In this document: one piece after another, positions 48,185 to 60,030 of the stretch
Layout: each line of letters opens with the position of its first letter
Numbering within the stretch: position 1 is the stretch's first letter
Assembly: GCA_020064725.1 (NCBI GenBank)
Contig: JAGTWJ010000006.1
Span: 124,001-188,000, forward strand
Direction of reading: 5' to 3'
DNA length: 64,000 bases
Source of the DNA: Drechslerella dactyloides
Taxonomy: Eukaryota > Ascomycota > Orbiliomycetes > Orbiliales > Orbiliaceae
Position numbers and translations under genes: made by a program
The notes under the pieces: generated by a model
Seen by the model: only the letters and a program-made list of their open reading frames with translations
Database searches by the model: none
What the model was told of the DNA's origin: nothing

Positions 48185-48958
48185 ATGCGTTTCGCCGGTG
48201 CCCTGGTCTTCGCGGCGCCCTACATCAGCGCTGCGTCTGCCGCGTCGTCGGAAGGGGTTCTCTGGGCTGGGTCCTCAGGCACGAGCAGTGCAATATGTAA
48301 GCTCTCGCAGCATCATCTCATATAAGTACTGAATATCTATCCGCTCAAAAAAGTGCCAGAGAATGTCAAGTCATGTGCATGTGCATTTTGCAATTTGACC
48401 AAAGGATAGATACTGACGTGACATAAAAAACTTAGTGGCTCCAGGCGTGCCGAATAATCCGCTCGAGCATATGAACACCCTGCGCAAACGCCAGGAAATA
48501 TGCTTCAACGACAACTACTGCTGGTCCCCCGACGTCAGTGATATGATCAATGCCATGAAATCGCAAGGAGACGTATCATGGACTGTCCAAGGCGGTGACT
48601 ATCAGACTATCTTTTGCAGTTCACCAAACAACTGTCTGATAAAGGGGAAGGCTGTCGATGGAGCCACCAGCGCCACGGCTACGTTGTACGTTTAGTTTCC
48701 GTTCTGGTGTTCTTTTTCCGCTTGATGATAGATGCCGATGGACTTGAGTACGTGGTGGCTGACGAGTTTCTAACATTATCTAGCAACCTCATTGCTGAGG
48801 CTATCGAGGCGTGTGTTTATAATTGCCGTACGTTCGAAAGCACACCGAGTGACTGGGTGCACTGCACTGAACAAATCGGCAGCAACCCGCACTTCGACGT
48901 GACTGTCAGTCACGATGATGGGGATCAGTGTTTCTCGATAAAATTCCCTAGTCCATGA
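48185..48958 (+). CDS. Small secreted protein with Kex2-type propeptide site
   Basis: Exons 48185-48296, 48436-48685 and 48784-48958 give 178 residues; phase closes at both joins. A signal peptide (FAGALVFAAPYISAASA) is followed by a propeptide that ends at a dibasic site, LRKRQE (Kex2 cleavage after KR), so the mature protein would start QEICFNDNYCW. It then has SWTVQGGDYQTIFC, CLIKGKAVDG and a C-terminal domain with CVYNCRTFE, WVHCTEQIG and CFSIKFPSP, about eight Cys in all. The length and layout fit secreted effector-like or antimicrobial-like proteins, but no family is recognised. It lies at the edge of the AT-rich, relic-rich block. Confidence 0.65.
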
Positions 48959-49501
48959 TTTTGGAGCCGGGTTCTCATTTCAGCCGGTGTTCCATTTGTT
49001 ATAATTTAGGAATTTCTTTTCTGTATAGATCGTCGCTGGAATACAATTGCAGACCGAGGATTGGTTTAAAAACTCTATGGTGTTGGATAATTAATCATTT
49101 GGCCACGAATGTACGTATCGTGAATATCAACGGCACGCCGGAACGGAGTGTACACTAGTGTCTCGAAGAAAAATATTGTACCTAGCGGATTAGGGAACCG
49201 CCATTTCTGATACCAATTGTATTGGCTTTATAAAGCCGACTTACTTATTTATTACTAAGAGTTTCGCAAATTAGCCCTTACGCTGACTGTTTGAGTTTAC
49301 ATTCGTAGTTGAGTATTAACATGTAAAATCTCGGCCTTGGAGCCTTTCAAGTCGACGTATTCGGTTTATGGAAGTTGGTTGCAAGGTCCATCATTCGATC
49401 GAGTTAGTGGCATATGATAATCCGTGGCGGCATGTCATCTGCATGTTGAGCAGTCCCGATACGTGCTAGTACCAACATCTACCTCCGTGCCGTAACGAGT
49501 T
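48959..49501. other. Gene-free stretch
   Basis: The 3' flank of the secreted-protein gene and the start of the decayed coding stretch to the right. Nothing recognised. Confidence 0.35.
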
Positions 49502-50159
49502 ACCTACCTATTTTTCCAACTCGATCTCGTTGACAATTCTCTGTCTAAGCTCATCGACAAGCTGGGAAGAACCCTTGTCCCCTGGCCATCTTTTGATGCA
49601 ATGTTTGCGCATTGCGCCAGCAGCCTTCTGGAGAAGGTATAGCGCGATGGGATGTGATGAGGGAGATTCTCCATCTACCGAACTCGCTCGAGGCGGGTAT
49701 CCACTTGACCTCTTTCTTCCTCGATCGGATGTAAGTTTGCGGGGTACCATCAAGAGACACAAGGAAGTATTTCGTATCACAAACACAGCCTTCACACTGC
49801 AGTGAGCAACATGTGTTTCCTAAGCACCAGCTACATGAGGTACATACGAAGCTTCCTGGGGATCTGCACGAAGCTTCGTGCGGACTGGAACTTAACTCCA
49901 CAGGAAGAAGAAAAAGATTGTCTCGAGATTTCTCTATGAGTGGAGCTCGAGACACGGTCCACCCGGATTTGATCAGGCTTTAGGCTCTTTCCTTGATTCT
50001 GGCGCTCAAGCTGCTGCAAGCTGGGTCCACGTGGGCGATCTCCCTCCCGCGGACGTGAAGGAGCTGGAGAAATGCGTTCGAGAACCGGTGAATGCACTGT
50101 CTCGGCTGCCAGGTGTGCTCTCCAAGCCAGGCGTCGAGAAGCTATCCGCTAACGAGTAG
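49502..50159 (+). pseudogene. Decayed unrecognised gene
   Basis: The plus strand carries ordered protein-like pieces in different frames: YLFFQLDLVDNSLSKLIDKL (49505-49565) leading to PWPSFDAMFAHCASSLLEK, GTIKRHKEVFRITNTAF (about 49743), CFLSTSYMRYIRSFLGIC (about 49812) and a C-terminal run HGPPGFDQALGSFLDSGA with DLPPADVKELEKCVREPVN, ending GVEKLSANE and TAG at 50157-50159. Some breaks could be introns (for example the GTAAGT donor at 49730 or the CTTAACTCCACAG acceptor at about 49901), but at least one frame change remains. No family recognised. Confidence 0.4.
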
Positions 50160-51690
50160 CCTTATCTCTATCGACTTGACCGCAAGACTGATATCGATGT
50201 GCGATGACCTGCGCTCGATTGCATCAATGCATTCCGTGCAGTAGGAGTGCTTGCTTGCTTGCAGCCTCGTGGCTATTACTGACCGCCTGCAGACAGTCAG
50301 TATCGATATCTGCCCGCTCATCCTTCCACGCGGCCGTCTGCGCTGCGATGCAACTTGTTCCTTTCATATCCCCGCAGGTGCGTAAGGCACTGAAACATCT
50401 CATGCAACAGTACCACTCGTCACGGCTGCGTAGGCCTGGTCCCTCGCGCGCCCTTGCAAGTATTCTGCTCCAACCTGCAGGAGGAGGCCCACTCGTGGCG
50501 AGCTGCGGCCAACCATCGATCGCATGTGGAGACGCAGTGGAGCTCGGATGCTCTAGTCTTGGCGACCAGCTTACCCGGAGGAGCACCACGAGCCTGCCGC
50601 TGGCTGTCAAAAACGGTAGGGAGCGGGACAAACACTGCATGGAGTGGGAACCAGGGCAGCATGTTCAGCCAATGCGATGGCGTTTGCGAAAGGTGGTTGG
50701 CTGTGTGGTCGGTGAAAATTCATGGGGTTGATGCGAGGAGTGAAGTTGAGGAAATCTCAAGTGTACGCCGCGAGGGACGGGCTAGGGCGAAAAGGAGCGG
50801 CCATGGGAAGATCCTCGAATTAGCCTGCTCCCGCCTGTCAAATTCCTCACGGACAAAAAATTGCGCAAGGCGGCGGGCGGTTGTGAGGTGTCAGAATAGA
50901 TTACTGTTGTGCAAACACCTGGTTATAGCTGTGTTCGGAACAGCTTTACGGTATGTGCTCCGTCGCAGTGCAACTGGGTGAGCCTGCGCCTTCGTGGGAA
51001 ACATACGTAGCGGTGCAAATGACCTTGATTAGAATGGTAATACCGCGAGATAATCGATTGACTAATCGCTTGGGAGTCTAGCTGAGCTGGAGCTCGAGCG
51101 TTCGATCGAATCTGGCCTCCACTTTCTCAGGAAGCCTGTTTCCCGCATCATTTGGGTCGATGCTAGGCAGCATTGATACCTGGACAGACCGTCGTCCCAA
51201 AATGAACGAATAGTAATGATCAAAGGGCGCTCGCGCTCCTCTGCAAGCTAATGCAAGCCGCCCATTCCGCTTGCTCACAAGCCCGTCACTTTTGCCCAAT
51301 GCTCGCATGAACGGGCGCAGCAAACGGCCTGACGGTCACGACCGACTCGAGCCTGGGCAGAGAATCAGATTGTCACGGGTACCTTGCCCGACAGGGTGTC
51401 GGACTACAGAGTACTGCAGACGTGTAGTTTCCAGCACTGGAGAGTACCCTCGCATGAACTAGCCCGTTCAATCGATGCGCTGTCACATTTTCGATCCAGC
51501 TGTTTTGTTTTATATTATATTTGGATTCGGCTGGCCGGCCTGCCTGGCTTCGGGGCGAGGGTGTGCAAGTAGGAAGGAAAGCCGGCTAGGGCTGGCAGCA
51601 GCAGCGCTAGCTGACGGAGCGGAGCAGCTGGACGACGACAGGTGATCGTTGAATTCACCCCCAGGGACGCAAAACATGTCAGGCTGACTC

Positions 51691-51710
51691 GGTTCGATTC
51701 GGTTCGATTC
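51691..51710. repeat. Two-unit GGTTCGATTC tandem repeat
   Basis: Two perfect 10-nt units in tandem, with a partial unit before them. It looks like a minor expansion of no clear role. Confidence 0.5.
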
Positions 51711-54486
51711 GTTATGCTCTTGACCGATGCTGTTTACAAGTGTTTTGATTCATTCAGTCGTTCAATGCCGTTGCAATCATGATCCCGTCAAGGTTAATCG
51801 TATCGGCGGCGAGCTCGTTGGGCCCGCGCTTGGCTCCTGACGTGTAGACACACACCTGGTGGACTCGGCTCCAGCCTCTGGTGGCAGTACAACATGTGCC
51901 GATGAATGCGTGGATGTTTGCCTAGAAGCACAGGCGTCCTCTCCGCGAGGACGATGGATCTCCAGGCACGCTGGCAGGGCTTCCCATTCGCAGGATATGA
52001 TGGAGAGAGTGAGGTTCGCTCGAACGTCGGCATGTAGCAGGTACTTCGGCCTGTTCAGTGGTACCAGCTCATCTCGCTGTGCCGGGTCGCCTGCATTGTC
52101 ATGTAGGTACCTGTAGCTTGTGCTGTACCGACGGCAAGAAAGGGAGGCGAGTGCGAGTGAGCCCCCCGTAGCCTCCGCTGCAGCCAGCCAGCCAGCAGAA
52201 TCGTGACTTGTGAGACCTTTTTGCGCTTTCAATGCATGCACGTCTGCCAATGCTACCGAAGAGTGTCTGTCTCCAGGACATGGTTGCCGGCGTGGACCTA
52301 TCGTATCGGATCTCGTGTCTGTGGGCGAGCTGCAGCTGCTGCACTTGATGAGACTTTAGCGTCGTCGTCGTCGACCGGGGCTCGCTGGACAGGAGAATCG
52401 GATCGAATGGCTCGCAGCTGATGGCTTCTTCGACATCCGTCCAGTCTCTTGGATTCATATGGTCTGTCTCTTCCTCCGTTTCGACTTTTGTTTCTGACAC
52501 CTTGCTGGGACGTGGAACAGCGGCGTGTTCTCCGCGACTGCAATCCATCACCGTCGTCATCATCAACAAGAGCAACAGCATCATCAACAGCAGCATCCGT
52601 CGTCATCATTCTTCGATTCGTTTCAAGCTCCACGGCCCTTTTCCGACATAGTCTCCTTTTAGTCTACCCTGCTCTGCTTGCGTGTGCTTTGGGCGTTCAG
52701 TGCGATCGGGACGGGTCTTTCTGTTCTGCGTCTTTTGCTTGTCGTCGTTCTTGCGCGGTGCTTCAAATTCCGGCTAGTTTGGTCCTTAAGCGGTAATTTG
52801 TATGGGCACACAACCCAGCGTTTCTTTCCCCTTCTGCTGTGGCTAGCTCCAACCTTCGAATTCTCTCTTCATCGACAGAAACATCAGCTTCGACATCGAC
52901 GGTCTGCACTGCTCGTCGGAGCTCGAGGCCTGTGCTAGAAGATTCCATCCCGCCAGCTATAGCTACAGCTCCGGCGTCCGCTTCGAGAAGGAGGCCAATT
53001 TCTCATCCATCCATCCACCCAGTTCGACCTGCATTGACCCAAGCTCCAATCGTCCCGAGCGACAGCGCTCGAGCTCGTCGCCAGCCGTTGACAAATCTAC
53101 AGTCACCCATACACCCATACAGTTATACAGACAGTCAAACTACTCCAATATAGTCCAATCGCCCGGTTCACTCCTTCGCTGGACTCTGAATCGGCCCCCG
53201 CACCGGTAGTCGAAATCAAACAGAAGCCGGCGGGTGGGTGTTTTTCTCGGCTGCCTGCCAAAACTGATTGCTAACGGAGAGCTCTAGCAAACAGCTAGCT
53301 GTGTTCTGTTCTTTTGCGGCCCCTGCGAAAGAGGGAAAAGAAAAAAACCCCGACGTCGAATTGGTTATCGTTGAGGGAAACACCTCGATCGAGCCTCTGA
53401 AAAAAGAAGGCCAGGGAGGAGGCATAATTCTCAGAAGGGTCCGGTCAACCCGAGCACTGCATTCCTCGGGAGGCATTCCTCACGAGAGAAAGGCGAAAGA
53501 AGGAAGGGAAAGCAAGGGAAGGCCGTCGTTCGTTCAGCGACGGCTTATCACTGGACCGAGGGGGAAGACTAGACAGGACCAGGCCACAGCCGCCAGCCGC
53601 TTTTTTCGGTGGCCTGTTTGCAGGCTGCGACAGCGCTGTTGGACCGTGTGCATTTCGGTTTGCTGGCAGAGGACGGACGGCACAGCTGTAATTCGTGAGC
53701 TGTTGGCCAGATACTTCAGAGAAACGCTTCGAAAAGAGAGGTACGGTATAAAACACCTATTCGCACCGTTTTATCTGCACCTTCGCCTTTGGGCTGGTAT
53801 CCCTTCCGTCATTCTCTTTTAAAATCTTTTTATTCTGTGCTTTGCCGCTTCTCCCTTAGCCCTGTCTTTTATTTCCCTCGCTCGCTCGCTTCACCGCCGC
53901 GCCATTTTTCCGGTGAGGAGTAAGTACCGTTGGGCCTAACTGCATCTCCTCCTCCCGTCGTGGCCTAACGACAACAGCCCAAGGAGGGGTTCCGCAGTCC
54001 GCCTGTTGCTGCTCCTCTCGAATGCCTCGGAGTAGAACGCATACCGGGCTGGTGAGCTGACTGGCTGGCTGTGGTGGTGGTGCGCTTCTCGCATGCTGCA
54101 GGCGAGGGTTCAAACTGCCCAGTTTCTTCTGCTTCTCCTCATCCCGCGGGCTAATCCAATCCAGGCCGGCCTTCTCCACCTTTTCCCTTGACGTCTGCCT
54201 GTCCCATCTCCCAGCTAACCTGTCCTCCCACGCAACCTCCTCCGCCTGCAATATCTCTCTATCCATCTACACCTGCTCCTGCACCTACACCTACATGCAG
54301 CCTACCTCTGCCCCGCCTGACGCCCTGCTAACACTGCTGCTCGCCAGTGCAGTCGAGAAGAACAGGTTGTTGCGTCGTCGAATGAAATCAAACAACCGGA
54401 CGGGAACCTGGCCAATCAATCGGCTTGACGCTGAGGTCGTCCACTCCACCAATATACCATCGCAGCTATAGCTTTTGCTCCACATA

Positions 54487-54776
54487 GACTCTCGCTCCGA
54501 CTCTTTCCACCCCTCTCTCCAACTCTCAGCTTAATCTGTAAGGCATTCAAACACATTTATCTCGACCTCTGAACAGGACATCCCTTCAGCTTCTTTATCC
54601 TTGTTATTATTATCTTCAGCTGTCAGAAAGCTGGCTGTGTTGGGCTTTTTTCGGACTTTTCATGCATCGGTTCCGAAATATATCTCACCCACATCCCAGC
54701 TTTTCAATTTAACCACGACCACCACCCTCATTGTCTCCCACCAACCTAGCTCCACCCCACCCTCCGACAAGCTCAA
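54487..54776 (+). promoter_or_regulatory. CT-rich leader of the J-protein gene
   Basis: Pyrimidine-rich DNA (for example CTCTTTCCACCCCTCTCTCC) lies directly upstream of the ATG at 54777. CT tracts next to the transcription start are typical of highly or constitutively expressed fungal genes. This is an inference from composition. Confidence 0.35.
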
Positions 54777-56935
54777 ATGAGTCGCGTAAACATGGGCCCG
54801 CCACCAGAAGACCTCGGTCTGCTGCCGGACTGGTATGCAGTGCTCGAGTTGGCGAAGGAGGCTTCTCCTTCTGCCATCCGCACTGCGTACAAGCGGCTCG
54901 CCTTCCAGTACCACCCCGACAAGACGCCCGACGAGAAACTCAAGCCCGAGATGACGAAGAGATTTACGCAGATCCAGGAGGCCTACGAAGTTCTCAGCGA
55001 CTCTCGTAAGAAGCGGGAGTACGACGAGGATCTCGCACTGGAGTCCAGAATCAAGGAAGAGTACCGGCGCGCCCAGGAAATGAAGGAGCGCCAGATGCGC
55101 AGTCGAAAGGCGCAGCAGCGAAATAAACAGGAGGAGATGATGCGCGAAAAGGAGGACAGACAGGCTGAACTGGACTATCTAGCTGCCAAGAGGCAAGAAG
55201 AAGACCTACTTCGTGCCGCGAAACAGGTCCAGGAAGCTCGCCGACAGCACGCCGCAGCTGCAGGGCGAAAGGCATCTGTAGCCACAGAAAGGCCACAAGA
55301 CGATCGTCAGAGGAGGAAAGAGGACGACAGGCGGGCAAAGCAGGAACAGAAGCGGTTGAGAGAAGAAGAGCTGCACCGGATAGAAGTTCAGCGCCTCGAA
55401 CGCGAGAGGCTTCAAAGGGAGGAGGAAAAGAAGCAGTATGCACGAGACTCCGAGAAGCGGACAAGAGACAGGCGACACGATCGGGGCCAGAAAGACCATA
55501 TGCAGTTCCCGATAGACGATATTCTGGACACCGAGCCTATACATTTCGATCGACCGGAGAAGCCTCATAACCGCGGCAGGTCGTCTAAAGAGCGCCTGCA
55601 CGAGCCGTCATTGCATGTTCCTCGCGACACTTCCAAGGTCCGGGACCGCTCCCCGCGAGGTCGAGACGGCTCCCGCCACCGTGAGCGGGACCGCGAGTCT
55701 GACTTTAGCACCCGCGACTTTGAATCGAGCCGGAGGAACCAGTTCTACGAAAGCGCTCGACGGATGTCCACGGAGCCGCTGCACGACGAGTACATGCGGG
55801 GGCCCGGATCCCACTACGGATCCCCACCGCACTCGTACACAGTCCCGCGGTCCGCAGCGTACTCGCCGCCGTCGTCGCCTAAACTTAGGCACAGCAACCC
55901 GACGATGAACACGACGCACAGCTTCCAAACCCCGAACAAAGGCCGCGATCGGACGCGAGAACGGCCGGGCGAGAGGTCGCGCAAACATTCGGAAGCCGGC
56001 CTCTACGGGCGGGATCCGTACCCGTCGAGCATCCCCGAAGATATGAATGCATCGCTACCCGGCAATAATCGTGATTCTGGCTACTCGACCGACCCTCGTC
56101 TTTCTGCCGAGAAGTACGCACTGTCATTACTCTTCGTGGTTTTAACCAAGCTCACCTTTTACTCGCTTTGATATGCAGGCTCGACTCTAAAATGTACTCC
56201 AACGTCAACGGCAAGAAGTACAAGGCGAAAGTCATGTACGTCACCGACTCCGAAGATGACGGGACCAGCACGGTTGGCAAGTCGCGGTCGACGAAACGGG
56301 CGACGAAGCAGACCTCGCGCGAGGATTCACATGCCTCCTATGCCCCACGTCATCAACCCGAAATGGACGACAGCATGCTGGACGACCCTTTCCGCTTCAT
56401 GCAGACGGGCTCCAAGACGTTCCCGTACACGCACAAGGACGTCAATTACAGTGCCAAGCCCACTGTGATTCACACCCGGTCCAATAGCGACCACTCCAAT
56501 CCCCCGCCGGACATCACGATCGACTTTATCAACGCTGGTCTCGCTGGTATGTCGACATCAGGCCACAAGAGTGCGCGACACGTTCCTCCCGTCGGCGGCT
56601 CGAGCGGTCCGACGCCTGGCCTTAATCGCTTCCAAACTTGGGCGAATTAGAGACTCGTTGCCACCAAGTCTGAGGGGCGAAAGCCAGAAAACAGGAGCGC
56701 AGTTAAAGCCATCATCCACGATGGCAACCTCCTGCCTATGTCGCCGAAGAAGAAGTCCGCCCCGCAACTATCAACGTTCAAGCCGTTTTTCTATAACACA
56801 CCTCCTGGGAAGCAGCCGAGCGACGGTGACCTTCGTCGCAAGAGTGGGTTTGCCCCATTCCGCCAATCCCCACCGAAGCGGTCGCCCCGCGGCTTCCAAA
56901 AGGTCAATCCTTACACCAATCGCATCGAGGACTGA
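54777..56935 (+). CDS. J-domain (DnaJ) protein with long coiled-coil and basic C-terminus
   Basis: An Hsp70 co-chaperone. Exons are 54777-56113, 56179-56546 and 56688-56935, giving 650 residues. The J domain covers residues 19-83 with the catalytic HPD at 46-48 (FQYHPDKTPDEKLKPE). A charged coiled coil (about 85-235, rich in EER/REEE) follows, then an Arg/Ser-rich disordered region. The last exon ends QKVNPYTNRIED. The 141-nt stretch 56547-56687 is 3n long and would read through in frame as far as a TAG at 56648, so unspliced mRNA would make a 602-residue form. The donor GTATGTCG is good and the acceptor GCCAG weaker, so the second intron is a proposal. Yeast relatives act in splicing or ER chaperoning, but this layout is not specific. 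Confidence 0.8.
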
Positions 56936-58357
56936 CGGATGTTGATGTCTACATACTTTTGTTTTTCCACTATCCTTCATTCAATATGTGTTAACAGCCA
57001 CTTTTATCTTGCTTATCGCACGCACGCATCACGGATGCTCGCACATGTCAGGGTGTCTTCTGACGGCAATTAATCGACTTATACACATATCGGGCAGCCC
57101 ACATATCTTGTCTTTATCAACGGTTCTCATAATGCCTTCTAGCGACAATCTGCGTTTCTGGACTATCATCTATCATCTACTTATGTTTTTGCCATTTTGT
57201 TCCCACCTTTAGGGCCATAGCGAGCACATCCTGCCTGTCGTTTCCTCTTCCAGCAAGTGATGCGGCGGGACTATCTTGCGTCCTTGCGGTGCATCGGCTA
57301 TGTTTTCTCGCCCTCTGGTCTGTTGCTGTCCGTTCACATCGCACAGCACGACCATCCTGTCATTACGTTTTTCCTCGGGTGCTGTTTTGAATTTGTTTTC
57401 CTTATATCGAGGTCACCGTCACCTACCCGGTGCTGACCACCTAACCAACTAACACTGCGGTTGCATTTACGCACAAGTACCTACCTACTTACTGTGCTCT
57501 ATCCCCCACCGCGAGCGTTGAATGCCATTTGACTGTCGTTTCTGCATCACAGCTGCTATTGACTGCTTTGACTGCTTTTGTCTATTTATAAGGAGTTGAC
57601 ATAAGGCGGGCTGGAGGTGGTGATATTTGAACGAATTTTTTTGCTTACATGACGACGTATTTTCGTATTTTATTATATCTTCGAGGATACCGGCGACAGG
57701 TGGACGTGGATTTTGGATCGATAGTGTCATGCGTGCGGTGCACTCGTATACGTACTGTTATTATCGATCGATTGTATCTTTGATCGTGCGCATATATCAT
57801 ATCTACTTGTCTACGCATCGCATCTGCATATCGTCAGGTTGTTCTTCTTGATACATACTGATATATAGTAGTTACACTCTATTGTCATGCGTGCATGCAT
57901 CTGTCGAACGAATCGGCGCGTCCGTGTGCGTGTTTATATACTATACTTGCGACGTGCGGTTACCTATATACTTCTTGCGAGTTGTTGCGGAGAGGCGCTT
58001 GAATTCTGGCGGTACGAGGTACCTTGGGCAGGGAAGCATGACGGGCGCGCTAACGCCTAGATATACGCTGTGTCGTATAGCTTGCCTTGCAACTGTATTT
58101 TATTGCAATCTTACATTGTGCTGTTGACTAATGTTGGGGAACTGAGGCTGCGTAACGGCAGGTCCGTCCGTATCTTAGACTCGATCACACCCTTCTAACG
58201 GGATTCACCAATACGAACGTACGAATCGACATTCCATCATATATTATTAATGCATTGCTACAACCATGCGGGTATTATATCAAAATCGACTCTCTACAGT
58301 CATATAAACATCATACAAAACGAAATCCAACAGTCATAACCTCGTCATCGATCGCGT
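56936..58357. other. Gene-free stretch between convergent genes
   Basis: The shared 3' flank of the J-protein and MFS genes. Short frames only; no repeat, RNA or domain. Confidence 0.5.
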
Positions 58358-60030
58358 CTAATAAACGTAAAACATAACCGCCTCCTCGCCATCGCTCTCA
58401 CCAGCCTCGGCAGCCTCGCGCAGCCGCCTGTTCTTCCTGACCATGAGGATCCGAACAACCCACGCCAGCAGCGCCGTCGCGACTGAAAAGCCCGCCGAAC
58501 TGCCCAGCGCGATAATGTACCGCGGCTCGTCGCTCTTCGGCCACAGGTACGGCGTCCACACGAACGACGCATTCATCACAGTCGTGACGATACTGATCGC
58601 CACGGCCTTCTTCTCCTTCGTCTGCCCGCAGACGCTGCCGCACCAGCCGAGAATCAGACTGTTGACGCCGTATGTACCCGCTGTGAAGATTACCATAGCG
58701 ACGTACTTGCCGCCGGTGTGCGTTATGAGTGCGGCGGCGACGAAGCCGAAGGCAGCGACGGCCTTGGAGGCAGTGATGTGCCAGGTGCGCTCGTTGAGGC
58801 GGCCGGAGGACCAGGAGAGGAGGAGGGTGGCAGCACCAGCGATGAGGTAAGGCGGGCAGGTTAGCACCAGCGTTACCGTTGTGTTGAAGCCGAGCGTCTC
58901 GACGACAGTTGGGAACTATTCATTGCTGTTAGCTGCCTGCGCTACCGGAAGGGATATCAATTAAAAGGTGGGGTGAATTGTACTTACGAAGTTCTTGAAC
59001 CCGTTCGCGGCAAGATGCATATGCGCCATCATTGCGAAAATCCACACGACAGGATCCCGCGTGGCCTGCGCCAGTCCCTTCCACGTGCTCGTCTCTCCCT
59101 TATTCCCCACCGTATCCGCCTCCATGCGATCATGCGCCAACTTACGCTCGCTCTCCGTCAACCATTTCGTTGTCAGCGGGAAATCCGGTAGGACAAAGTA
59201 TCCGACCATCGCAACCGCAAACGTCACCGCACCCTGCAGGATGAACAGCCACTTCCACCCCGCGAGCCCCTGCACGCCGTGCAAACCGTGGAAGACACCT
59301 GCAGCGATCAAGCCAGCGAAGGCCGTCGCGAGGATGTTGCCAGTGTAGAGGATCGCGATGCGTGTGGCGATTTCCTTGCGCGTGTAGAAGATGCTGAGGA
59401 TGTACACGGCGCCCGGGTAGAAGGGTGCCTCGGTCACACCCAGGAAGAACCGCGTGAGGAGGAGATCGGTGAAGTTGCGGGAGAGGGCTGTGAGCGCGGA
59501 GACGACCGCCCAGAGCATCATCATGATGCCCATGTAGCGGGACGGGCGGGTGCGGGTAAGGAACATGTTGGAGGGGATGCCGCCGAGGAGGTACCCGCAG
59601 AAGAGGACGGACACGCATGTTTGATATTCTATGCATCTATCCGTTAGCGTGGGGCTTATAGGTAGACTAGTAGGTTAGCCAGAGGAAAGAACTTACGGGT
59701 GCTGTTGAGGTGCAGGTCCTTCTCGAGCTTGTTGAGCCGCGCAAGCGCAATGGCATTCCGGTCAAGATAGTTCAACCAGTACATACTCCACAGCATCGGC
59801 ATGATCCACCGGTCGAGCTTGCGCACCAGCGCGATCTCAACCGGATCCGTCTTCTCGCGGGCGCCCGAATAATCGACCCGCCCCGACTGATCTATGGCGA
59901 CATCGTGGTGAGACGCCCCCGGCTTTTCCGCTGCATCCTGGTTGATAACCTCCACGGCGGGTCTGTCCTGCTTCTGCATGAACGCGTGCATTGGCGGATT
60001 GTATGGTTGCCGCCACGCTCGACCGTACAT
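58358..60030 (-). CDS. MFS permease, Dal5/allantoate (anion:cation symporter) family
   Basis: Minus-strand exons 60030-59697, 59628-58988 and 58915-58358 give 510 residues with phase closed. The order of landmarks is that of the Dal5-like family: RKLDRWIMPMLWSMYWLNYLDR in the first helix, then LFCGYLLGGIPSNMFLTRTR, the FFLGVTEAPFYPGAVYILS loop, WKWLFILQGAVTFAVAM, a cytoplasmic loop and six more helices ending near LSVATALLAWVVRILMVRKNRR. About 12 membrane helices are expected. These carriers import organic acids, vitamins or allantoate with protons; the substrate here is unknown. The first ATG (60030) lies only 17 nt from a TATATATAA at 60047-60056, so Met14 (59991) may be the true start. Confidence 0.85.

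Larger units (their letters stand above)
50160..54776. other. Long gene-free stretch with CT-rich leader
   Basis: Frames of up to 175 codons at 50204-50981 show no domain. An imperfect direct repeat GGTTCGATTC occurs at 51691-51710. The last 300 bp before 54777 are pyrimidine-rich with CTCTCC and CCACC runs, as in the long 5' leaders of fungal housekeeping genes. Confidence 0.4.

Noticed and set aside
50204..50981. Two overlapping plus-strand frames of 175 codons
   Set aside because: GC-rich shadow-like composition, no motif and an equally open opposite strand.
51777..53160. Several 80-165-codon frames upstream of the J-protein gene
   Set aside because: CT/GA-rich leader composition, overlapping on both strands, no motifs.
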